Made by a program: the position numbers and the translations under genes. This document shows positions 6,657 through 12,673 of a stretch of 13,923 nt of DNA, piece by piece. Every line of letters begins with the position of its first letter. Within the stretch, counting starts at the first letter, position 1. Origin of the DNA: Pseudomonadota bacterium (GTDB lineage Bacteria; Verrucomicrobiota; Verrucomicrobiia; Chthoniobacterales; UBA6821); assembly GCA_009928265.1 (NCBI GenBank), contig RFPR01000051.1, positions 1 through 13,923 of the forward strand. Direction: 5' to 3'. The notes beneath the pieces were generated by a model that was not told the origin of the DNA, did no database searches, and saw only the letters and a list, made by a program, of their open reading frames with translations.

Positions 6657-7253
6657 ATGGTACGGTATCGGAATCCATTGCTGAGGATTGTTCTCCTGGC
6701 TCTTCTGTTGGGCGGGGCATCGATCGCTGAAATCCGTGCACAAGCGACCACCAATCCGGCAGCACCTTCCCCTGCAACCACGCCAGACCAGTCCACAAAC
6801 GGCATCCCTTCACCGGCCACCAATGGAGCCGGAGAGCCCGCCTCCACCAACGCGGCACAACCCCCCGCCCCGATGTCCAAAGCCGCGGCCGAGATGACGG
6901 CCGCGATGCAGAAGCTCATGGAGGAGGGAAAGCTCACCAGCAACCGCTCCGTCTCTGCTGCTGTACGCAAGGTGATCCGAGACAACAGCATCCAGCATGA
7001 GATTCCGGCTCCACTTGGTGCCAAGGTGATCGCCGTGCATAAGCATCCGGGTGACCTCGTTCGGACCGGCGACAAAATCATCACTCTCTTAGTCAACGGG
7101 AAAGAGGTGCCGATCCTCGCCAAACAAACCGGCATCATGCAGACCATTAACGTCAGCAAGGGTGGTGTCATTGGTAACTCACGGCCCCGGGCTGCTAAGG
7201 CCGGATCCTCAACGGGCAATATCGTCATCACCCTGCTTCCGCTTCAGGCATGA
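6657..7253 (+). CDS. Exported protein with degenerate biotinyl/lipoyl-like barrel
   Basis: A 198-residue protein with a signal peptide (about 1-29, ending IRAQA), a Pro/Thr/Ala-rich linker (30-75), an amphipathic helical section (75-110) and a compact beta-rich domain at about 115-173. That domain (EIPAPLGAKVIAVHKHPGD, then GDKIITLLVNGKEVPILA and GIMQTINVSKGG) follows the pattern of biotinyl/lipoyl carrier and HlyD-type barrel-sandwich domains. Where biotinyl carriers have Met-Lys-Met, this has Asn148-region NGK, with glycine aligned to the modified lysine, so covalent biotin is unlikely. It is therefore more like the barrel found in periplasmic adaptor proteins. Its stop codon overlaps the next gene's start as ATGA, so the two are translationally coupled. 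About 100 nt separate it from maf. A role in an envelope complex is inferred; no family name is certain. Confidence 0.72.
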   Translation: MVRYRNPLLRIVLLALLLGGASIAEIRAQATTNPAAPSPATTPDQSTNGIPSPATNGAGEPASTNAAQPPAPMSKAAAEMTAAMQKLMEEGKLTSNRSVSAAVRKVIRDNSIQHEIPAPLGAKVIAVHKHPGDLVRTGDKIITLLVNGKEVPILAKQTGIMQTINVSKGGVIGNSRPRAAKAGSSTGNIVITLLPLQA

Positions 7254-8302
7254 ACCTCGGATTTGCCATGGCAAAGTCGCCTCTACTTCTTTTACTTGCG
7301 CTACTATTGATGGCTCCTGGCGTACGGGCGCAGGGGCTGGGAGATGTTTCCAGCTGCGCCCAGGCCCCCGAGATCGCCGCCACTGCGACGTCCTTTGCCC
7401 TGCAAAATGACACAGGACTTAATGCCCGCCAAGCCTCGGCCGTGGTGACCACGGTCGTGAGAGAGGCCGCCAAGTCGGCACCCTACGCTTTGGCCGCAAT
7501 CTGCAGTGCCTCGATGCAGGCCGTGCAACAAACGGTCCTTCAAACAGCTTCTCAGGGGAAGACCCCTCAGGGAGACCTCTCCCACGAGCAGGTGGCTCAG
7601 CTGTCTCCCCAGGAAGCCTGCACTGTGCCCGATGGTTATCGGAAGATGACCAAGGCCATCGTGCAGGGAGCGATCGATGGAGCCGTCAGCTCAGGCATGG
7701 GGGCGCCGGAACTCCAGCAGGTGATTGCCGCGGTCTCCACCGCAATCGTCAAGGATGCGGCTTTCCAGGCGGCACTTACGGCTTCCACCACGAAGAATGG
7801 AAACCCAGATCCTACCAAGGGTCTCCCCATGGACACTGTTGATGAGGGCAAAACGGTGACGGCCATGTTGGTGGCCACCATGGAGCAAGAAGCCATGAAG
7901 GCTGGCTTCACCGAGAAGGAAATCAGCACTGCGATTGATCGCGCTGCCGCCCAGGCTGTGGCCTTGTCGCAGAACATCGAATCCGCGCTCCAGCAAGAGG
8001 CGGCAAGAGGGGTAGCCAGCCAGGTGGCATCCCAAGTCGCATCCCAAGTCGCATCCCAAGTCGCATCCCAAATTGCCAAGCAGGTGGCGGCTGCCGTCGC
8101 GGGCGAGGTGCTTAAACACGATATCCCGAAATCACAAGAGGGTGGCGACGATAAGACGCCCAATAACAGACAAAATAACGCACCTCAAACCCTCCCCACC
8201 GCTCCGGGTCAGACGATCAATCCCGGAGTCAATACCCCTCCCACCGTCCTGACGCCGCAGCCCACGCCGCAGCCCACACCCAGGCGTGCGTCAAACTTTT
8301 GA
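7250..8302 (+). CDS. Exported Ala/Gln-rich helical protein with VASQ tandem repeats
   Basis: A 350-residue protein that I cannot place in a known family. A signal peptide covers about 1-28 (cleavage near VRAQ). ATG 7250 overlaps the previous stop codon as ATGA; ATG 7268 is an alternative giving a shorter leader. The mature part is dominated by Ala, Gln, Val and Ser in predicted helices, with cysteines at 36, 85 and 124. Residues 255-278 are five copies of VASQ followed by IAKQ, encoded by 12-bp DNA repeats. After a short further helix the C-terminus turns Pro/Thr/Gln-rich (for example TPQPTPQPTP). A periplasmic or surface location is implied by the leader. Coupling to the barrel protein upstream suggests the two act together. 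The gene converges with the TpsB gene, the two stop codons being 4 nt apart, and I see no hairpin between them. Confidence 0.75.
   Translation: MNLGFAMAKSPLLLLLALLLMAPGVRAQGLGDVSSCAQAPEIAATATSFALQNDTGLNARQASAVVTTVVREAAKSAPYALAAICSASMQAVQQTVLQTASQGKTPQGDLSHEQVAQLSPQEACTVPDGYRKMTKAIVQGAIDGAVSSGMGAPELQQVIAAVSTAIVKDAAFQAALTASTTKNGNPDPTKGLPMDTVDEGKTVTAMLVATMEQEAMKAGFTEKEISTAIDRAAAQAVALSQNIESALQQEAARGVASQVASQVASQVASQVASQIAKQVAAAVAGEVLKHDIPKSQEGGDDKTPNNRQNNAPQTLPTAPGQTINPGVNTPPTVLTPQPTPQPTPRRASNF
8012..8083 (+). repeat. 12-bp coding tandem repeat (VASQ units)
   Basis: Six 12-bp units in frame encode VASQ five times and then IAKQ. Units three to five (8036-8071) are identical copies of GTCGCATCCCAA; the unit before differs by one base, and the outer units are more diverged. 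The identity of the central copies points to recent expansion by slippage or unequal exchange. Gain or loss of a unit keeps the reading frame. Confidence 0.9.
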
Positions 8303-8306
8303 TGGA

Positions 8307-10109
8307 TCAGAATCCCACCGTGGCACCCAGAGCAACGGTCGGGCCGATCGAGATACCCACGTTCGGATTGATGAGGGGGAATCCGAGATCGCAGCGCATG
8401 GTGAGGTTGCCCCCCAGGGCGTAGCGGCCACCGAACCCCACACTCGTGATCACGTAGGTGGCATCGTTTCCGGGAAGAGGCTGGATGGTATTCACCAAGC
8501 CATAATCCCAGAACGAGAGCAGATAGAACCGATCGCGGGGTGCCTTGGAATTTTTCCCAGCTCCCAGAAAACTCCACGACGGGGTGTGGAGTTCGAACGT
8601 GCCGTAGAGTCCCTGATCGCCGAAGAGGATCTGCTGGGAATACCCACGCACCGATCCATAGCCGCCGATGGAGAGCTGCTCGGTACTGGGTAGCGATGTG
8701 GAGGCCAGCTGCCCGGTGAAGAGAGCCAGCAGGGCGCAGTCGAGGGGGAGCTTGTTTTCACGCTGGAGGCGGAGGGTGCCGTAGAAGTAGTTGGCCTGGG
8801 TGCGGGGGTCGACATACTGGAAGGCCTCGGTCGTGTTCCTGGAGGTCACCCCGCCCGGCGACCAGTAGCCGTCCAACTGCATGGCCGAACTCCCCCACTG
8901 ATCCTTCATCACGAAGTGGTAGCCGCCCACCGCCTGCGCCACATCGGTCTGGTTGGAGGGGACTTGGTTGCCGCCCTGGATGAAGTAGAGATTGCTTGTT
9001 TTCCAATCGGCTCCGAGGGCGATCTCCTGGGTGAATTTCCCGTACATTTTCCCGATCGGGATGGTGTAGCGGGGGCTGATCTGGCCTTGGTAGCCGCTGT
9101 AGTTGATGGAGCCCGCCCCCGAGCTGATGGAGGTGTCCGTCGTCGAGTAGCTGCCGTAGATGGCGAGCAGATGTTTCCAAGGCAGCGGAGTCGTGTAGCT
9201 CATGCTCTGGACCGGCTGGGAGAGCGCATTCTGGAACGGGGCGGAATACTGATAGGAGAGCTGTCCACCGAGTAAGAAGGCATTGCCCCAGTTTGCGCCG
9301 ACGGTCCAGCGGAGGGGGCCGGTCTGCTGGGAGCCAGTATTGTCCAGCGAGGCGTACGCATGCACCGGGAAGGTGTCCTGGGTGCGCAGGTCGATGGTGG
9401 TGGTGCCCGGCGATTCACCTCGCTGCAACACCACGGCGTTCTGCATGAAAGGATTCTGGTTGAGAATGGCCACGTCGTTAAGCAGGCCTCGGCGGTTGAT
9501 GTGTTGGCCGGGCTTGGCCCGCAGGGAGGAGAGTAACTGCCACTTCCGAAACCACTTCGCACCCGTCGAGATCTTGCGGTCGAGCGTGGACTCGATCACC
9601 GAAATCCTGAGGATGCCGCGTTCGTAATCAATGACCGAGGGATACACGAACACCAAGGGCCGCTCATTCCGGAAATAGAACTTCAGCGTCCTGGCATTGA
9701 TCTCCTTCACTGTCTGCAGATCGAACGGCTTGCCGAGGTAGTGGTCTCGCAGAAACGAGAGCAGCTCATTCTCATGGGTAAGCAGGTCGACGCGGTCGAC
9801 ATTCACTCCGGGATAAATAGGGAGCCCCTCGGAGGATTGCTTGGGATGAAACGACCCGGAGAACACGACTTGGCGCAGGACACCCTGGCCGGGATGACCG
9901 ACTGCAGGAATCTCGGAGTAGTCCGGCTTGATCTCCAGTTCCGAGGGCCGTCGGACGAATGTGTCGGGGGGTCTCTGCGGGATGCTGTCAGGAATGTTCT
10001 TGCCGATGGAGGGATCTGGCGGGAATTGGGCCATCGCCCGATGCTCAGCCAGACACAGCAGGGCGACACCCATGGTGATCGTCAGATAGTGCCGGATTCG
10101 CGTGAGCAT
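8307..10109 (-). CDS. TpsB two-partner secretion transporter (ShlB/FhaC/HecB family)
   Basis: A 600-residue outer-membrane protein, within the family's usual 550-600. Domain order: signal peptide (1-28, ending AMAQ); Pro-rich linker (29-75); POTRA region (about 77-180, including VLRQVVFSGS and the strand ILRISVIEST); then a beta-barrel from about 245 to the end. The loop-6 signature VRGY is at residues 487-490, in GGYGSVRGYSQ, and the chain ends in Phe, as expected for recognition by the outer-membrane assembly machinery. TpsB proteins thread a beta-helical TpsA partner across the outer membrane. ATG 10109 has AAGGGG about 8 nt upstream. The likely partner is the exoprotein at the right edge, on the same strand but 2.6 kb upstream, with two ion-channel genes in between on the other strand. 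Family assignment is firm; partner assignment is inferred. Confidence 0.93.
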   Translation of the reverse strand: MLTRIRHYLTITMGVALLCLAEHRAMAQFPPDPSIGKNIPDSIPQRPPDTFVRRPSELEIKPDYSEIPAVGHPGQGVLRQVVFSGSFHPKQSSEGLPIYPGVNVDRVDLLTHENELLSFLRDHYLGKPFDLQTVKEINARTLKFYFRNERPLVFVYPSVIDYERGILRISVIESTLDRKISTGAKWFRKWQLLSSLRAKPGQHINRRGLLNDVAILNQNPFMQNAVVLQRGESPGTTTIDLRTQDTFPVHAYASLDNTGSQQTGPLRWTVGANWGNAFLLGGQLSYQYSAPFQNALSQPVQSMSYTTPLPWKHLLAIYGSYSTTDTSISSGAGSINYSGYQGQISPRYTIPIGKMYGKFTQEIALGADWKTSNLYFIQGGNQVPSNQTDVAQAVGGYHFVMKDQWGSSAMQLDGYWSPGGVTSRNTTEAFQYVDPRTQANYFYGTLRLQRENKLPLDCALLALFTGQLASTSLPSTEQLSIGGYGSVRGYSQQILFGDQGLYGTFELHTPSWSFLGAGKNSKAPRDRFYLLSFWDYGLVNTIQPLPGNDATYVITSVGFGGRYALGGNLTMRCDLGFPLINPNVGISIGPTVALGATVGF

Positions 10110-10120
10110 GGGATGATGCC

Positions 10121-10150
10121 CCTTGAAGTCCTTTTGAGTCCTTTTTGAGG
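10121..10150. repeat. Three 10-bp direct repeats in the divergent tpsB/channel control region
   Basis: CCTTGAAGTC, CTTTTGAGTC and CTTTTTGAGG follow one another at a period of 10 bases, about one helical turn. They lie in the 133-nt gap between the start of the TpsB gene (10109) and the ion-channel gene (10243), next to the TpsB ribosome site. The spacing would suit a regulator binding one face of the helix, but this is only suggestive. No confident promoter hexamers were identified beside it. Confidence 0.4.
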
Positions 10151-10242
10151 CAATGCAGTCATGGATATCACAATCTTTCCGGCAAGGTTAGTCATTATCA
10201 CTGTTGAATTTGCCGTATGATGCCCCTATCAACAGGGTGTTC

Positions 10243-11289
10243 ATGAGCCTCACCAAAACCCTTTGCCGATCTGGCGTGGCCGGACTGGTAACCCTATGGA
10301 TGGCACATTCCGCTCTCGGGGGTGGAGGCACCAAGGCCGTGCCCGCTACCAAAGCACCGGAAGCCACGTCCTCTACCTCTGCTCCGTCTCCCACAGCTGC
10401 AGTCACCACACCCGAGGTGGCCACGGTGGGCATCTACCTGATCGATATCCGTGACCTGAGCCCGGCAAAGGGAACCTTCACCTGCGATTTCTGGATCTGG
10501 AGTCAGACACCCGGTGCCGAGAATGTGCTGGCGGAACTCCAATTCGTGAATGCCGAACGGGTCACCTGGTATGCCGAGGGCAAGCCGGAGGTGAAGGGCC
10601 TCAACTGCTTCAAGCGGCGTGGTACGGGTGTCTTTCGTATGGGGTGGAATCTCCGTCATTATCCCTACGATGCGCAGATCCTTCCGATCCAGATGGAGTA
10701 CACGCTGCGCGATGCTGCGAAGATTAAGCTCCTCCCCGACGCCTCCAACTCCGGTGTTTCGGCGAAAAATATCCCTATTGGCTGGAAGATGACCGGCTTT
10801 GAACTCCAGTCCGACACGGTCGCCTACACGTCCAACCTGGGTGACCTCAATCTCGGCACCGCGCACGGCGAGTTCTCCCGCCTGACCGCGATCATCGATC
10901 TCTCACGGCACGACACGGTGGAATACTGGATTCTCGTTTCCTCGGCCTACGTGGCCGTGGTGATGATGTTGGTGAGTTATTTCATGGAGCTTGATAAGCC
11001 CGCATCGCGCTTCGGCCTTCTCGGTGCCTCCCTCTTTGCCTCGGTGATCAGTCTCCGCTCCGCGCTTGCTGGTCTCGGAAGCTTCGGCACCCTCGCCGAT
11101 CAGTTTCACCTGATCGTGATCGGCTACATCATCCTTGCGCTTATTGTAACGATCATCCTCAACCAACTCCACCACCGGGGTTACGACGAGCGTCGCCTAC
11201 GCCTCGCAAGCATCGTGGCGGCAGGAGTCGTCGTGGTGAGCTTTGCCTGCCTCAACCTCGCTCTGGTCTGGCGTCACCCTGCGGGTTAG
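10243..11289 (+). CDS. Pentameric ligand-gated ion channel (prokaryotic Cys-loop receptor homologue)
   Basis: With ATG 10243 the protein is 348 residues; AGGG at 10234-10237 sits 5 nt upstream, which is better than TTG 10204. Order: signal peptide (about 1-26); Pro/Thr/Ser-rich linker (27-60); beta-sandwich ligand-binding domain (about 62-221) with the Pro-loop signature YPYDAQ at 140-145, the counterpart of the FPFD motif; then four helices, M1 about 227-249, M2 about 256-278, M3 about 287-309 and M4 about 318-343. TLADQ just before M3 matches TVIDQ in the bacterial channel GLIC. As in other prokaryotic members there is no disulphide Cys-loop and no large cytoplasmic M3-M4 insertion. It would assemble as a pentamer in the inner membrane, opened by a periplasmic ligand or protons. 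It is followed after 16 nt by a GluR0-like channel gene. Ion selectivity and ligand are unknown. Confidence 0.83.
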   Translation: MSLTKTLCRSGVAGLVTLWMAHSALGGGGTKAVPATKAPEATSSTSAPSPTAAVTTPEVATVGIYLIDIRDLSPAKGTFTCDFWIWSQTPGAENVLAELQFVNAERVTWYAEGKPEVKGLNCFKRRGTGVFRMGWNLRHYPYDAQILPIQMEYTLRDAAKIKLLPDASNSGVSAKNIPIGWKMTGFELQSDTVAYTSNLGDLNLGTAHGEFSRLTAIIDLSRHDTVEYWILVSSAYVAVVMMLVSYFMELDKPASRFGLLGASLFASVISLRSALAGLGSFGTLADQFHLIVIGYIILALIVTIILNQLHHRGYDERRLRLASIVAAGVVVVSFACLNLALVWRHPAG

Positions 11290-11305
11290 GCACAGGCGTT
11301 AAGCG

Positions 11306-12418
11306 ATGATCCTTCGTTCTACGCCGCTTACGCCGCAGATGCTCCGCGCAACGCTTGCAGTCCTCCTGCTCGGCTCCCTTTGCGGACTTCCTTCCCATGC
11401 AGCGACGGCTCCCAACGAGCTAAGGGTGGTCGTCAAGCAGGCGGAGCCGTTCGTCTTCCTCGACCAGAACCCTCCCTCGGGCTACAGCCTGGAGCTCTGG
11501 CAGGAGGTGGCCCGCACGGCGGGACTCACCTACACCCTTGTTCCCTCCACAAGTGTTGCAGGGATGATCGAGGCCTTGGCTTCCAATCGCGCCGATGTCG
11601 CCGTGGGCGCGTTGAGCATCACCGCGGAACGCGAAACCCAGATGGATTTCTCCCATGGCATCTATGACTCAGGCCTCGGGCTCATGGTCCGTGCCGATGC
11701 GGGTGGGGCGCGCTGGTTGCTTAACCTCCTCAAGCGGTCCAAGATCCCAATGCTCGCCGGCATCCTCCTGCTGGCCATCTTCATCAACGGCAACATCATC
11801 TGGTTCCTCCAGAGGCACCATAACAACCCCCACTTTCCGAGCACCTACTTCAAGGGCATCGGCGAATCGATGTGGTGGTCGATCACCATGTTCCTTAACG
11901 GCTGCTGTGAGAACAAGGAGGTGAGCGGTGTCGGCACCAGGCTGCTGGCCATTGTCTGGTTCTTCACCGGGGTCACTTCCATTTCCTTCGTGACGGCCAC
12001 CCTGGCCTCCTCGATGACGCTCTCGGAACTCAACTCCAAGATCCACGACCTCGGAGATCTCAAAGGAGGCGAAATCGCAACCGTCGAGAAGAGCCGTTCC
12101 GAGGAATTCCTTCTCTCAAAGAACCTGCGGCCTGTGACCAAACCCGACATCGCTTCCGCGATCCGTGACCTCGAGGAGGGGCGGGTGAGGGCTGTCTTTT
12201 ACGATATCCCGATCCTTCGCTACAAGGCATCCCATCATCCCGGCAAATCCCTCGTGGTGCTGCCCGTTAATTATCTCCCGCACGAGTATGGCTTCGGCAT
12301 GCAGGTGAAGAGTCCCTATCGCAAGCAGATCAACCAAGCCCTCCTCAACCTCAAGGAAAATGGTCGCATGGAGGAACTCCGCCGGAAGTGGTTCGGAGAG
12401 GATTCTTCATCTCGGTAA
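11306..12418 (+). CDS. Prokaryotic ionotropic glutamate receptor homologue (GluR0-like ligand-gated channel)
   Basis: A 370-residue protein. A signal peptide (1-33) leads into lobe S1 of an amino-acid-binding periplasmic fold (38-130). Next come membrane helix M1 (147-168), a re-entrant pore segment (about 185-203) and membrane helix M2 (211-235, LLAIVWFFTGV). The second part of the binding fold, S2 (240-364), follows. This S1-M1-P-M2-S2 order is that of GluR0 and of the core of animal glutamate receptors. In the binding site, Arg109 in SITAER fits the carboxylate-binding arginine and Asp300 in VFYDIP fits the amino-group ligand, so an amino acid ligand is expected. The pore reads ITMFLNGCCEN where most bacterial relatives have TVGYGD, so potassium selectivity is doubtful. 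ATG 11306 is 16 nt after the upstream channel gene; ATG 11339 is an alternative with a shorter leader. It probably forms a tetramer in the inner membrane. Confidence 0.9.
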   Translation: MILRSTPLTPQMLRATLAVLLLGSLCGLPSHAATAPNELRVVVKQAEPFVFLDQNPPSGYSLELWQEVARTAGLTYTLVPSTSVAGMIEALASNRADVAVGALSITAERETQMDFSHGIYDSGLGLMVRADAGGARWLLNLLKRSKIPMLAGILLLAIFINGNIIWFLQRHHNNPHFPSTYFKGIGESMWWSITMFLNGCCENKEVSGVGTRLLAIVWFFTGVTSISFVTATLASSMTLSELNSKIHDLGDLKGGEIATVEKSRSEEFLLSKNLRPVTKPDIASAIRDLEEGRVRAVFYDIPILRYKASHHPGKSLVVLPVNYLPHEYGFGMQVKSPYRKQINQALLNLKENGRMEELRRKWFGEDSSSR

Positions 12419-12466
12419 TACCATTGAGGCAAAGGGCGGCGGGTCCCTGGGGATCGGGGAAGAAAT

Positions 12467-12657
12467 CTCGCGCAGAGACGCTCAGGCGCAGAGTTTTTTA
12501 TGACGAATGGCGGCGCTTCTTTAGAATCATCTCCCTTGGATGGAGTAGTCAGACCCCATTAGGAATCGTTCTAGTAATACTCCGATTTGAGGAGCGTATC
12601 GGTGTCTATCTTACCTGCCCCCGATCCTTTGTCTTTTCCTCCGCGCCTCTGCGCGAG
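12467..12657. repeat. Widely spaced inverted repeat built on CGCGCAGAG, between channel and exoprotein genes
   Basis: The left arm (12467-12493, beginning CTCGCGCAGAGACGC) and the right arm (12639-12657) are reverse complements over CTCGCGCAGAG plus a partly matching extension. About 145 bp of lower-GC sequence lies between them with no convincing reading frame. The arms belong to the same repeat type as 2635-2716. Together they occupy most of the 255-nt gap between the two convergent genes (12419-12673), in which I see no other feature and no clear terminator. Confidence 0.7.
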
Positions 12658-12673
12658 TTTATCCCTTTCCGGC

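Noticed and set aside
8012..8083. Possible CRISPR array
   Set aside because: Units are 12 bp, contiguous without spacers, and in frame within a coding gene.
7636..8163. Minus-strand frame with a WDATWDAT repeat, opposite the VASQ-repeat gene
   Set aside because: The repeat is simply the complement of the 12-bp tandem repeat; the plus-strand frame has a signal peptide and coupling to the upstream gene.
10204..10232. TTGAAT and TATCAA with a 17-base spacer, possible promoter of the channel genes
   Set aside because: Each hexamer matches consensus at only four of six places, and transcription would start almost at the ATG, leaving no room for the visible AGGG ribosome site.
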